Assembly: GCA_013178295.1 (NCBI GenBank)
Contig: JABLWW010000015.1
Coordinates: 25,934-89,933, forward strand
From: Anaerolineae bacterium
GTDB lineage: Bacteria > Chloroflexota > Anaerolineae > Anaerolineales > Anaerolineaceae
DNA: 64,000 nt
Direction: 5' to 3'
Shown: piece after piece, positions 1 through 7,440 of the stretch
Layout of the letters: each line of letters begins with the position of its first letter
Position numbering within the stretch: position 1 is the stretch's first letter
The notes under the pieces: model-generated
Told to the model about the DNA's origin: nothing
What the model saw: only the letters and a program-made list of their open reading frames with translations
Database searches by the model: none
Translations under genes and position numbers: made by a program

Positions 1-292
1 AGGCGTTCACCCCCGCCTTTTGCAGACGCTCCACCAGCAGGGTGTTGATCTTGCCGTTGGTCACCATGGCAAAGATTTCCAGCGTCTGACGGTCGGTGTA
101 GCGGCTGGTGTAGCCCGAAGTGGAAGTAACAAAGCGCGGCGGGTGACCCAGCCGTGTCGAAATCTCGTTGGTTTCGGCCGAACCGCCGTGTACCACAATC
201 AGCTGCTGCCCGCTGGCAACCAGTTGGGCGGCATCGGCGCAGATGGCATCCAGGTTGACCCCCTGCGCGCCGCCAATTTTGACCACAATCAT
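1..292 (-). CDS. lysZ: [LysW]-aminoadipate/glutamate kinase, N-terminal part (cut by window edge)
   Basis: Amino-acid kinase family member that phosphorylates the side-chain carboxylate of the LysW-bound substrate in the carrier-protein lysine/arginine pathway. The translation begins MIVVKIGGAQGVNLDAICAD, contains IVVHGGSAETNEIS (the glycine-rich phosphate-binding region of acetylglutamate-kinase-like enzymes) and continues through SGYTSRYTDRQTLEIF before leaving the window. The start is ATG at 292 with a GAGGAGAAAG ribosome-binding site just upstream. It is the last visible gene of the operon, 33 nt after lysY. Substrate choice (aminoadipate, glutamate or both) cannot be settled from this fragment. 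Confidence 0.88.
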   Translation of the reverse strand, partial: MIVVKIGGAQGVNLDAICADAAQLVASGQQLIVVHGGSAETNEISTRLGHPPRFVTSTSGYTSRYTDRQTLEIFAMVTNGKINTLLVERLQKAGVNA

Positions 293-325
293 CTTGCTTT
301 CTCCTCTGATTCCTCGATGTCAATC

Positions 326-1357
326 TTAAATGGGGTGCAGACCGCCAAAGGTCAGCCCGGCGCTCTCTTCCCAGCCGCACATCACGTTCATGCACTGCAC
401 CGCCGAACCGGCCGCCCCTTTCATCAGGTTGTCAATGGCGGCCAGGCTCACCACCCGCCCGCTGGCAGGGTCGAGGTCAAAGCCTACATCCACGTAGTTG
501 CTCCCCGCCAGAATCTTGGCTTCGGGCACACGGTAGATACCGCGTTTATCCTTGACCAGACGCACAAACGGCTCTTCCTCCGCCCAGGCGCGGTAGGCGC
601 GCCACAGGTCTTTTTCGCTCACGCCCGCTTTGACAAAGACATGCGCCGCCGCCAGCGCCCCGCGCACCACATCCACCGAGGTCATGGTCAGATGCACATC
701 CTCCAGCCCCAGCTCCTGGATCACCTCGGCTGTGTGGCGGTGTCCATAGGCGGAAAAGGTGCGGATGACGCCACTGCGCTCGGGGTGGTGCGATCCGGGA
801 TTGGGCGAGGCGCCGCCCTCCGACGATCCGACCTTGATATCCACAATCACCGCCCGGCTGCGGTCGAGCAGGTCATTTTTGACCAGCGGCAACAGGGCAA
901 GGATGGAGGCGGTGGCGTTGCACCCCACCCCGCTGATGTAGTTTGCCGTGCGCATCTCGGCGCGGTGCAGTTCGGGCAGCCCGTAGACAAACTTCTCCAG
1001 CCAGTGCGGGGCAGCGTGGGGTTCGCCATAGTACTGCTGATACAGGGCGGCATCGCGCAGACGAAAATCGCCCGCCAGGTCAATCAGACGCGGTGCCAAA
1101 GAGGCATAGTGGTCAATGTGCTTTTGGCTTTCGCCGTGCGGCAGCGCCAAAAAGAGCACATCGCAGGCTTCCAGCTGCGTGCGCGAGGTGAATTTCATTT
1201 GTGTGCGTTTGCGTAAATTGGGGTGCTGCTGATAGACATACTCGCCGAGATGGCTTTCGGAGGTCGCCTGAGCCACCTCCACGTGGGGATGTTCGAGCAG
1301 CAGGCGCAGCAGCTCGCCGCCCGCATACCCCGAGGCGCCGACAATGGAAACTCTCAT
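326..1357 (-). CDS. lysY: [LysW]-L-2-aminoadipyl/glutamyl phosphate reductase (ArgC family)
   Basis: 343-residue NADPH-dependent reductase that turns the acyl-phosphate made by LysZ into the semialdehyde while the substrate stays on LysW. The N-terminus [20 protein letters not shown] is a Rossmann nucleotide-binding site of the GxSGYxG type. The catalytic cysteine is visible in [14 protein letters not shown], and [20 protein letters not shown] is the conserved ArgC substrate loop. ATG at 1357 overlaps the lysX stop as ATGA, so the two genes are translationally coupled. A longer open frame upstream only reads lysX in another frame. The neighbours favour LysY over plain ArgC. Confidence 0.93.
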   Translation of the reverse strand: MRVSIVGASGYAGGELLRLLLEHPHVEVAQATSESHLGEYVYQQHPNLRKRTQMKFTSRTQLEACDVLFLALPHGESQKHIDHYASLAPRLIDLAGDFRLRDAALYQQYYGEPHAAPHWLEKFVYGLPELHRAEMRTANYISGVGCNATASILALLPLVKNDLLDRSRAVIVDIKVGSSEGGASPNPGSHHPERSGVIRTFSAYGHRHTAEVIQELGLEDVHLTMTSVDVVRGALAAAHVFVKAGVSEKDLWRAYRAWAEEEPFVRLVKDKRGIYRVPEAKILAGSNYVDVGFDLDPASGRVVSLAAIDNLMKGAAGSAVQCMNVMCGWEESAGLTFGGLHPI

Positions 1358-2304
1358 AGCGCCCCCGCCAGCACGCCCGGTTTCCACATCTGCCCGCCGC
1401 AGGGGGTGATAGCCGCCGCCCGCACCCGCCCGGCGCCCGGCAGGTTGACGCGCGTCCTGCCCTCTGCCACCGCCAGCGCATATTCGACGATCACGCCAGC
1501 GATGTCCACACCGGTTACCGGCGCCAGAGTGTGAAATTCCATGGTGTGGTTGATTTCGTTGACCAGATAGCCGCGCTGCGGGTCTTCCAGCACGTCCACC
1601 GCCAGCACACCACCGCCCACCGCCTGGGCAGCCGCCACACACAAGTCATTGAGTTCGGCGCTCACCGCACATACCTCGCCCTGTCCGCCGCGGGCGGTGT
1701 TGGTGATCCAATGCGAGGCGTTGCGGTAAATGGCACACACCGTCTGATCGCCCACCACCATAGCGCGGATATCGCGTCCGGGCTTTTGGATGAACTCTTG
1801 AATGTAGAAAATGGAATGCTGGTACGAGCCAAGTGTCTCCTTGTGCTCCAAAATGGCTTCAGCGGCGTCGCGGTCGTTGATTTTGGCAAGCAGACGCCCC
1901 CACGAACCGACCACCGGTTTGAGCACCACCGGATAGCCCAGCTCTTCAATGGCTTCCAGCGCCGCCTCGGCAGTAAAGGCAACCTTGATGCGCGGCTGGG
2001 GAATGCCCGCCCGCGTCAGCGCGGCTGAGGTTGCCAGCTTATCGCCGCAGGTCATGGCAACCTGCGCCATGTTGACCGTGGGGATGCCCCAGGCGTTGAG
2101 CATCTGACAGGCATACAGCCCGCGCGAAAACGACAGACTGCGCTCCAGCACCACATCCAGCCCGCACCACGGCTGCGGGTCGTTGAGGTCAAAATGGGCG
2201 CTGCTGTCGTCAATCCGCTCATAGGGCACACCCTTCTGCTCCAGGCTGGCAAGCAGCCACTTCTCTTCCACACGCACACGCGAAAGCAAAATACCGACCT
2301 TCAT
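1354..2304 (-). CDS. lysX: LysW ligase, ATP-grasp family (LysX/ArgX)
   Basis: 316-residue RimK-like ATP-grasp enzyme that joins the C-terminal glutamate of LysW to the alpha-amino group of aminoadipate or glutamate, protecting it. It starts [20 protein letters not shown], typical of LysX. ATP-grasp features follow: [18 protein letters not shown] (about residues 125-142), [19 protein letters not shown], and the metal-binding end [12 protein letters not shown]. The start at 2304 gives the family length; the extra upstream 35 codons of the open frame are read-through. It sits 20 nt after lysW and overlaps lysY by 4 nt. Lysine versus arginine specificity was not assigned. Confidence 0.93.
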   Translation of the reverse strand: MKVGILLSRVRVEEKWLLASLEQKGVPYERIDDSSAHFDLNDPQPWCGLDVVLERSLSFSRGLYACQMLNAWGIPTVNMAQVAMTCGDKLATSAALTRAGIPQPRIKVAFTAEAALEAIEELGYPVVLKPVVGSWGRLLAKINDRDAAEAILEHKETLGSYQHSIFYIQEFIQKPGRDIRAMVVGDQTVCAIYRNASHWITNTARGGQGEVCAVSAELNDLCVAAAQAVGGGVLAVDVLEDPQRGYLVNEINHTMEFHTLAPVTGVDIAGVIVEYALAVAEGRTRVNLPGAGRVRAAAITPCGGQMWKPGVLAGAL

Positions 2305-2324
2305 AGAACGCTCCTTGACCGGGT

Positions 2325-2498
2325 TTATTCGCCCCAGTCTTCTTCTTCCATCGGCGCCAGCTCCACCGTCAACGGGTCGAGGCTGGTAACCTCCAAGTCC
2401 ACGCCGCAATCCGGGCAGACGACAATTTCCCCGACGACAACCCCGCTCAATTGCAGGGCGGCTTCACATTCGGGACAGGTGGGTTGATGATTGGACAT
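2325..2498 (-). CDS. lysW: LysW amino-group carrier protein
   Basis: 57-residue acidic carrier protein to which biosynthetic intermediates are attached. Two zinc-binding cysteine pairs are visible (CPEC near residue 8 and CPDC near residue 28) and the protein ends in EDWGE, the diagnostic C-terminus whose last glutamate is the attachment point. The start is ATG at 2498 with GGAGG at 2506-2510, 7 nt upstream. It is the first structural gene of the operon and lies directly behind an intrinsic terminator, so its expression is probably set by attenuation. Confidence 0.95.
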   Translation of the reverse strand: MSNHQPTCPECEAALQLSGVVVGEIVVCPDCGVDLEVTSLDPLTVELAPMEEEDWGE

Positions 2499-2511
2499 GA
2501 CGATACCTCCG

Positions 2512-2547
2512 TAAAAAATTAGAGCCTTCCGGTACTCGGAAGGCTCT
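2512..2547 (-). terminator. Intrinsic terminator in the lysW leader (probable attenuator)
   Basis: Perfect 11-bp stem (2521-2531 with 2537-2547, 5-nt loop) followed on the minus strand by AATTTTTT at 2513-2520. It lies between the promoter at 2689-2716 and the lysW ribosome-binding site at 2506-2510, so an unregulated transcript would stop before lysW. This is the classical position for an attenuator. Confidence 0.85.
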
Positions 2548-2588
2548 TTTGGTTTGCCTGGGATAAAACCGCTTACGCTTGTTCTCTC

Positions 2589-2678
2589 CTAAACGCCAAA
2601 CGCCCACTTTCCCGGAAAGTGGAGGGATGTGGCTGGCTTTCGCTTAGGGCTGATGAACAAAGCAGTGTGCGCTAACAT
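2589..2678 (-). CDS. Putative leader peptide of the lysW operon (29 aa)
   Basis: A 30-codon frame begins about 4 nt after the expected transcription start and ends 42 nt before the terminator stem. The peptide begins MLAHTALFISPKRKPATS and ends GKWAFGV. It has a Lys-Arg-Lys run at codons 12-14 (AAG CGA AAG) and another Lys at codon 24. No Shine-Dalgarno sequence precedes it. A hairpin (2604-2611 with 2615-2622) lies within its second half. Position and codon content fit a Lys/Arg-sensing leader peptide, but four basic residues in 29 is not far above chance and no antiterminator was proven. Confidence 0.5.
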   Translation of the reverse strand: MLAHTALFISPKRKPATSLHFPGKWAFGV

Positions 2679-2688
2679 ATTGACATTC

Positions 2689-2716
2689 ATTATACTGATG
2701 GGGTGATATTTGTCAA
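2689..2716 (-). promoter_or_regulatory. Promoter of the lysW operon
   Basis: On the minus strand TTGACA (2711-2716) and TATAAT (2689-2694) are both perfect consensus boxes separated by 16 bp. The predicted start is near 2682, giving a leader of about 180 nt before lysW. No conserved lysine-riboswitch or T-box core was recognised in that leader. Confidence 0.85.
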
Positions 2717-2769
2717 GGGATTTGGGCAAGATTTTTGCCCTGATAACCAGATGTTAACATTGGCATCCT

Positions 2770-2880
2770 AGCAGTGCCGCACGTAGAGCGGGGTTCACCC
2801 CGCCAAACATCACCCAGGGCGTAGGCTGGGGTTCACCCCAGCATCCGATGGGGCAAGTGATGGGGCAAGCCCCATCCTAC
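2770..2880. repeat. REP-like palindromic element cluster
   Basis: Three short palindromes stand in series: GCGGGGTTCACCCCGC, GCTGGGGTTCACCCCAGC, and GATGGGGCAAGCCCCATC (2859-2876) followed by CTAC. The same modules recur near 5690, 24640, 24720, 37400 and 63720. They lie between genes and are probably non-coding REP/BIME-type elements. Confidence 0.75.
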
Positions 2881-3032
2881 ATGTAGGTAATAACAATCAT
2901 TTTTTTTATTAAGAACCACGTAGGCAAATACAATCGTATGCCTACGAGCATCAATGCTAGTGTCAATATCTGTGTCATGCGGAGCTAAACATACACGATA
3001 GCAGTGATACAAGCCCACAACAAGAAACACAT

Positions 3033-3290
3033 CTAAACACTTACATCAATGGAAGTATGTTTAGGCAACACAATCTGAGAAGTAGAAAGCACGACCAACA
3101 GCACACACCCAACATTGAGAAGCACCACATCAGAAGCAGAATAGCCAAACATAGAGCAAACAGCCTCAATGTCAACAGGCAAGCCGTCAAACACAGCCAC
3201 CGCAGAACGATGGAGTTGAGGGTCATCAAAGCAAAAAACCACAGCACGAGGAACAGCCACACCAAAATTATATATACCCCAGCGCTCCAT
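3033..3290 (-). CDS. Doubtful small ORF in AT-richer island
   Basis: An open frame of about 85 codons starting MERWGIYNFGVAVPRAVVF and ending PKHTSIDVSV, with a hydrophobic stretch near the C-terminus. No family was recognised. The region is AT-richer than its surroundings. A promoter-like pair on the minus strand (TCGACA about 3292-3297, 17-bp spacer, TATAAT about 3269-3274) lies over the start of this frame. If that promoter is real, translation would begin further in. It may be coding, a decayed gene, or chance. Confidence 0.25.
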   Translation of the reverse strand: MERWGIYNFGVAVPRAVVFCFDDPQLHRSAVAVFDGLPVDIEAVCSMFGYSASDVVLLNVGCVLLVVLSTSQIVLPKHTSIDVSV

Positions 3291-3349
3291 GTCGATCTGC
3301 CAGCCCGCCCGCAAGCCAAAGAGATTAGCGGTATCTGCTCATGCGGTCG

Positions 3350-3600
3350 CTACGGTCGCAAGGTCGCAAAGAACGCTCCCGCTCCCTCCGCTCCCGCTTT
3401 CGCAGTGCCCCTCCGCCCTCCCCCTCCCCCCCGCCCCCCCCACACCCCCACACCCGATAAATGTAAATCATAAAGCGGGGGGGATCAGGGGGATTATGGC
3501 TGCGGCTTCGCCTCGTGTGGGGCGCAAAGAACGCGCCCCACTACTCGGGGCTTATCTAACTTGGGGGCTTCGCCCCCAAACCCCCATTAATTGATTGAAA
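3350..3600. other. Low-complexity C-rich intergenic stretch
   Basis: Long C runs and short reiterated words (GCAAAGAACGC at about 3365 and 3524; a hairpin-like GGGGGCTTCGCCCCC near 3565). No convincing gene, RNA or promoter was seen. The reading frames crossing it encode Pro/Arg-rich sequence typical of non-coding GC-rich DNA. Confidence 0.6.
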
Positions 3601-3701
3601 TTATAGAACAGATGAGCTAAAATAAAGACACCACACGTTGCAAGCCCCTGCTGGACGCCCACCAGCAGGGGCTAACCATTCCGCCAACATCTCACCCTAC
3701 C

Positions 3702-3854
3702 AAACACCAAGCAGATGCGCGCCATGCTGATCTGCCAACAGCCACGCAGGCGCACGCTATGCCGGCAGGCTAACAGCCACGCAGGTGCGCGCCATGCTGA
3801 TCTGCCAACAGCCACGCAGGCACGCACCACTCCCCCCCTCACGGGGGGGAGTGG
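3702..3854. repeat. 35-bp tandem repeats ending in a C7/G7 hairpin
   Basis: Copies starting near 3702 (partial), 3737, 3772 and 3807 share a strict 35-bp period and the core AACAGCCACGCAGG. The array runs straight into a perfect 12-bp inverted repeat (3827-3838 with 3843-3854, loop TCAC) made of CCACT plus seven C. There are no unique spacers, so it is not a CRISPR array. Confidence 0.85.
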
Positions 3855-3926
3855 AAAAAGACCCAGTGATAACAACCTCTTGCTCCGCTCACTCCGCAAA
3901 AACCGCTCCGTTCGCTCCGCCCTCAC

Positions 3927-4009
3927 AACAGCCATGTAGGCGCGCGCCATGCCGGCACGCCAACAGCCACGCAGGCGCGCACCACTCCCCCCCTCACGGG
4001 GGGGAGTGG
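3927..4009. repeat. Second 35-bp repeat block with identical hairpin
   Basis: Two more copies (3927 and 3962, again 35 bp apart) followed by the same 12-bp inverted repeat (3982-3993 with 3998-4009, loop TCAC). It lies just downstream of the LuxR-type gene at 4060-4284. Confidence 0.85.
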
Positions 4010-4059
4010 AAAAGACCACCCCCAGAGTGCAAAAAAAGCACTCGAGTAGAACAGACGTT

Positions 4060-4284
4060 CTACTTACGAGAAAACCGCACCCCGTCAAGCGTAAGATAAC
4101 CGTGAGCCGTCAAAAGAAACAATGCAGAGTAAGCATTAGAAACACAAAGCTTACTACGCACACGCCACATATACAAGTAAACAGTACGAGGGGCTATACC
4201 AAGAGCAGAAGCAATCTCATTGACAGTAAAACCACCAGCCAGCAAGCGGAAAACATCAACCTCGCGACAAGAAATATAACCCAT
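4060..4284 (-). CDS. Small stand-alone LuxR/GerE-type HTH protein
   Basis: 74 residues, essentially one DNA-binding domain: ISCREVDVFRLLAGGFTVNE and IASALGIAPRTVYLYMWRV match the GerE helix-turn-helix (SxREx(E/D)V, then the recognition helix before the R-x-K-L position, here RSKLCV). It has no receiver or sensor domain. ATG at 4284 was chosen over the longer frame because a TAGAAT -10 box (4292-4297) lies 7 nt upstream, which fits a leaderless mRNA. Base composition is more AT-rich than its neighbours. Repeats and hairpins lie on both sides. Targets are unknown. Confidence 0.7.
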   Translation of the reverse strand: MGYISCREVDVFRLLAGGFTVNEIASALGIAPRTVYLYMWRVRSKLCVSNAYSALFLLTAHGYLTLDGVRFSRK

Positions 4285-4291
4285 GCGAAAT

Positions 4292-4319
4292 ATTCTACAC
4301 ACAAAAATAAACGTGTAAA
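4292..4319 (-). promoter_or_regulatory. Promoter of the LuxR-type gene
   Basis: TTTACA (4314-4319), 16-bp spacer, TAGAAT (4292-4297) on the minus strand, with ATG beginning 7 nt after the -10 box. The -35 box sits 9 bp from the foot of the long hairpin at 4329-4392. Confidence 0.65.
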
Positions 4320-4328
4320 CGCATACCT

Positions 4329-4392
4329 CCCTCCCCCCCTCACTCCCCCCCTCCCCCCTGCGGGGGGGAGGGGGGGAGTGAGGGGGGGAGGG
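4329..4392. repeat. Perfect 30-bp inverted repeat of G/C runs
   Basis: 4329-4358 pairs without mismatch with 4363-4392 around a 4-nt TGCG loop. The right arm reads as four G7 runs separated by A, GTGA and A, so it could also form a G-quadruplex. It separates the LuxR promoter from the 35-bp repeats at 4397. Confidence 0.9.
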
Positions 4393-4396
4393 GGGG

Positions 4397-4486
4397 AAGT
4401 ACCACGCAGGCGCACGCTATCCCGGCAGGCTAACAGCCACGCAGGTGCGCGCCATGCCGACCCGCCAACAGCCACGAAAAACCAGG
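4397..4486. repeat. Third 35-bp repeat block
   Basis: Copies aligned at 4397 (partial), 4432 and 4467 keep the 35-bp period of the blocks at 3702 and 3927 and the same orientation. The block directly abuts the 30-bp inverted repeat. Confidence 0.8.
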
Positions 4487-4499
4487 AGGAGGGGAAAAG

Positions 4500-4760
4500 G
4501 TAGGTCAGGCAAAGCCCTCCCAACAATCTCCATGGGGGCTTTGCCCCCAAACCCCCAGCGGGGGCAAAGAACGCCCCCTGCACCCCCGCCTCAAACCTCC
4601 CCCTGCGGGGCTTCACTGCGCCCCGCTTGTCGCTCCGCAAAGAACGCTCCGCTTGCGGGGCGCAAAGCGTTCACGCCCCGCGCCACACCCCGAAAGCGGG
4701 GGGCGGCAGGGGCGGGGCGTTCTTTGCCCCGCCCCCGTTTAACCGCCATCCCCCCGCTTA
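4500..4760. other. GC-rich low-complexity stretch with reiterated words
   Basis: Contains GGGGGCTTTGCCCCC (about 4528), GCAAAGAACGC-like words near 4564 and 4636, and their reverse complement GCGTTCTTTGC near 4718. No gene was supported. A partial REP module (CAAGCCCCATCCTAC) follows at about 4762. Confidence 0.55.
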
Positions 4761-4830
4761 TGCAAGCCCCATCCTACAGGCGCGGCACGGCTCCCTGCGG
4801 GAGTGCTGCACGAGGTTCACCCCGCCGAGG

Positions 4831-5043
4831 CTATTTCTTCGTTCCCCGTTCGCGAAGGATTTGTCTGCCCACTTCGCCGACAGACTTTTTGGGCAAAAGG
4901 CTGCGGCGCTCTTGGGTATAATCCCCATGCCCCCTCTCATATTGCTGAATGAAACGAACAGCACCTGCGGGACCAAGCTCACGCACCAGAGCCTCAAAAC
5001 CAATCGTGCGGATTTCATACAGAGTAAGCATATTCGTTCTCAT
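4831..5043 (-). CDS. Putative antitoxin / small partner of PIN toxin
   Basis: 70 residues beginning MRTNMLTLYEIRTIGFEALV, followed by RELGPAGAVRFIQQYERGHG and a basic C-terminus (RQILRERGTKK). It resembles small conserved proteins found beside PIN-domain genes. Its ATG (5043) overlaps the PIN stop codon as ATGA, so the pair is co-translated with the toxin first, the reverse of the usual VapBC order. The antitoxin role is inferred from position; no standard antitoxin DNA-binding fold was recognised. Confidence 0.65.
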   Translation of the reverse strand: MRTNMLTLYEIRTIGFEALVRELGPAGAVRFIQQYERGHGDYTQERRSLLPKKSVGEVGRQILRERGTKK

Positions 5044-5486
5044 TTTAGCATATCCTGCAACCATCTCAAAGGATTGGCTGCCAGAAAGGGGAGAGATTCT
5101 TTATTTTGCCTGACCACCTTTAGCAATTCATCATCGGTGGTTAAAAATACATCCACATTACTCTGCTGTGCACAGGCAAGATGAAGCGCATCGTAGCTGT
5201 CAAAACCCAGTGCCGCCAACTTTTCTGCCTGTGTCATCGTCTCCTGAGTAAGCTCAACCACCTGGTGTGATTGCCTTGCCAGGAGCAGTAAACGTTCCCT
5301 GCGCTCTATATCGACTGTCTGCTTTAGCTCAAAAAATAACACTTCACTACTGATCCAAACCCATTCGCGTTGGTGAAGTCTTTCTAATATCAGGATAATC
5401 GCTTCAGTTTCCAGACGAATACGGGCTTGATTCTGGTCATCGAAGGGGCGGTTCAGACAACAGGCATCAAGATATATCTTCGTCAT
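5040..5486 (-). CDS. PIN-domain protein (probable ribonuclease toxin)
   Basis: 148 residues starting MTKIYLDACCLNRPFDDQNQ. PIN-type acidic residues are visible: the first Asp in YLDACC, a Glu in SSEVLFFEL, Asp in GFDSYDALHLACA, and Asp in FLTTDDELL. It probably cleaves RNA as a toxin. The start at 5486 was preferred over a GTG 18 nt upstream because a TATACT -10 box (5495-5500) overlaps that longer frame and sits 8 nt from the ATG, fitting a leaderless message. Confidence 0.82.
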   Translation of the reverse strand: MTKIYLDACCLNRPFDDQNQARIRLETEAIILILERLHQREWVWISSEVLFFELKQTVDIERRERLLLLARQSHQVVELTQETMTQAEKLAALGFDSYDALHLACAQQSNVDVFLTTDDELLKVVRQNKESLPFLAANPLRWLQDMLK

Positions 5487-5589
5487 CTTGTCAAAGTATA
5501 GCACGGTTATCCAGTGTGAACAAAAAGATTCATGATGTCACCTCCCCCCTCCCTGCACACCCGCCACCAGCCAATGGGGTCATGGAGCG

Positions 5590-5719
5590 ATGGGGCTAAC
5601 CACCCTCCCCTGCAAGGGGAAGGACGGGGTGGGGTCAAAAATGTTGGGTTTCGCCAAGAGCGCTCAACCCAACCTACAGCCTGGGGTTCACCCCAGTGAT
5701 GGGGCAAGCCCCATCCTAC
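5590..5719. repeat. REP-like elements
   Basis: A CCCTCCCC/GGGGAAGG hairpin near 5604-5625, then CTGGGGTTCACCCCAG (about 5680-5696) and GATGGGGCAAGCCCCATC (5698-5715). The same modules as at 2770 and 24640. No gene is supported between 5505 and 5765. Confidence 0.7.
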
Positions 5720-5765
5720 GGCTATGCGCAAAATACGGGTGGGGGCAAAGGGGCAAATCTCCCGC

Positions 5766-5793
5766 TTGACAGCCGACAAAAACCCCCTATGAT
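5766..5793 (+). promoter_or_regulatory. Promoter for the lipoprotein gene (leaderless)
   Basis: TTGACA (5766-5771), 16-bp spacer, TATGAT (5788-5793). The ATG at 5800 begins 6 nt later, about where transcription should start, and there is no ribosome-binding site. Confidence 0.75.
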
Positions 5794-5799
5794 AAAGAT

Positions 5800-7281
5800 A
5801 TGTACACACGCTGTCTCTCTTTGGCAGCCGCACTGCTGGCACTGCTTGCCTGCAGCCTGCCGCAGCGCTCAGCACCCGCCGCCCTCAGCCCCACCCCGCC
5901 CGCGCTTGAAGAAGCCCCCGCCGCGCCCACAGCGCCCGCACCCCCCGCCGCCCCCTCCGCCGCCGCGCCGCCCTCCGCCGGGCTAATCTCCCCCGCCAGC
6001 CTGCGTTATCTGGGCGCATTCCGCCTGCCGCAGGGCGGGGAACGCCCGCTCACCTTTGCCTACGGCGGCAGTGCTATGACCTTTTACCCGCACGGCGACC
6101 CGCAGGGCAGCGCCGACGGCTTTAGCGGATCGCTGTTCATCAGCGGACACGACCGCCTGCCCTACGGTGAGATGCCCGACGGCAGCCGCATTGCCGAGGT
6201 CAGCATCCCCGCCCCCGTGCGCGCGCCCAACGTTGCCGACCTGCCCACCGCCGAACTGCTCCAGCCGTTCAGCGACGTGGCGGGCACGCTCTTTGCCGGG
6301 CTGGATGAAATCCCCCGTCTGGCAATGTGCTATCTCGATGCCCCCAACGGCGGCAAGATTCATCTGGCATGGGGGCAGCACCTGGAACCTGACCCGCCGC
6401 GCCCCACCCATGCCTGGTTCGACCCCAACCTGAGCGCCCCCAACCCGCAGGGCGTCTGGTTTTTGCAGGGCGCACCGCTCTACACCGTCAACGGCTATCT
6501 GTTTGAAATCCCCGCTGACTGGGCACAGCGCTATGTGAACGGGATGCGCCTCGCCAGCGGACGCTTCCGCGACGGCGGGCTGGGGGGGATGGGACCAGCG
6601 CTGTTTGCCTACTCGCCATGGCTGCCGGATGGCTCCGCCCCGCCCAACGGCAGCGCCCTGCCAGCCGCCCCCCTGCTGCACTATATCGACTCCGCCGCCA
6701 GCGAGCAGATCGAGGGCGCCCTCAACGGCTATCAGCACCCCGACGAGTGGGAAGGCGGCGCATGGCTGACCACGCCCGGCGGCAAATCGGCAGTGCTGCT
6801 GGCTGGCACCAAGTCCATCGGCACAGCCTACTGGTACGGCTTTGTCAACCCGCAGTCGCCCGACCTGCCCTGTGTGCATCAGGAAGCGGTGGGCGAGTTC
6901 CCCGCCTGCCGCATGGCGGATGGCAGTCTCTGCCCGCCGCAGCACATGCAGGAATGCAGCGGGCACAACGGCGCGCGCGGCTGGTGGAGCACCCGCTTTG
7001 AGGCGCAGTTTTTGCTCTATAACCCCGAAGACCTGGCTGGCGTGACACAGGGCAGGCTGGAAAGCTGGCAGCCGCAGCCCTACGCCGTTCTGAACATCGA
7101 AGAATATCTCTATCACAACCCCGACGGGGTGGAAAGCGAGATGCTCGGCACGGGCGTTCAGCGCCGCTTCCGTCTGGGCGAGACGGCTTACGACCGCAGC
7201 GGCGGCAGGCTCTACGTGCTCGAACTGTTCGCTGACGGCGCTCAGCCGGTGGTGCACGTCTGGGCAGTTGAAGACACATGA
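5800..7281 (+). CDS. Secreted lipoprotein of unknown function
   Basis: 493 residues. The N-terminus MYTRCLSLAAALLALLACS is a lipoprotein signal with a LLAC lipobox, followed by a Pro/Ala-rich linker to about residue 65. The mature part opens SLRYLGAFRLPQGGERPLTF and contains LFISGHDRLPYGEMPD; it has no membrane segment. Repeated Gly/Pro/Trp-rich strands suggest a beta-rich, perhaps propeller-like fold on the cell surface. No catalytic motif was recognised. The start is fixed by the promoter 6 nt upstream. The 438-residue frame on the other strand is a shadow. Confidence 0.72.
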   Translation: MYTRCLSLAAALLALLACSLPQRSAPAALSPTPPALEEAPAAPTAPAPPAAPSAAAPPSAGLISPASLRYLGAFRLPQGGERPLTFAYGGSAMTFYPHGDPQGSADGFSGSLFISGHDRLPYGEMPDGSRIAEVSIPAPVRAPNVADLPTAELLQPFSDVAGTLFAGLDEIPRLAMCYLDAPNGGKIHLAWGQHLEPDPPRPTHAWFDPNLSAPNPQGVWFLQGAPLYTVNGYLFEIPADWAQRYVNGMRLASGRFRDGGLGGMGPALFAYSPWLPDGSAPPNGSALPAAPLLHYIDSAASEQIEGALNGYQHPDEWEGGAWLTTPGGKSAVLLAGTKSIGTAYWYGFVNPQSPDLPCVHQEAVGEFPACRMADGSLCPPQHMQECSGHNGARGWWSTRFEAQFLLYNPEDLAGVTQGRLESWQPQPYAVLNIEEYLYHNPDGVESEMLGTGVQRRFRLGETAYDRSGGRLYVLELFADGAQPVVHVWAVEDT

Positions 7282-7440
7282 GGCGCGCGGCGCACACACG
7301 AAGCGTAAATTAGGAGAGAGAGCAAAGTTGAAAGAAATTGCAGAGGATACTTCGATATCGCTGCTCTTACGTCAAAAAGCGGCTAAATCTCTTACTTTAT
7401 TGAGGTAAAATCAACAAAAGGATTTTGCAGAGGCCTTGCC

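Noticed and set aside
2499..2682. Lysine riboswitch or T-box in the lysW leader
   Set aside because: Neither the conserved lysine-aptamer core nor the T-box AGGGTGG motif could be found; a leader peptide with a terminator explains the features better.
3702..4486. 35-bp period repeats resembling a CRISPR array
   Set aside because: Units are contiguous with no unique spacers, copies diverge, and no cas genes are present.
4300..4640. 148-aa minus-strand ORF across the G/C hairpin
   Set aside because: Its Pro/Gly-rich middle is simply the translated inverted repeat and its end overlaps the better-supported LuxR gene.
5983..7299. 438-codon open frame on the minus strand opposite the lipoprotein
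   Set aside because: No signal, start site or domain; the plus strand has a lipobox and a promoter.
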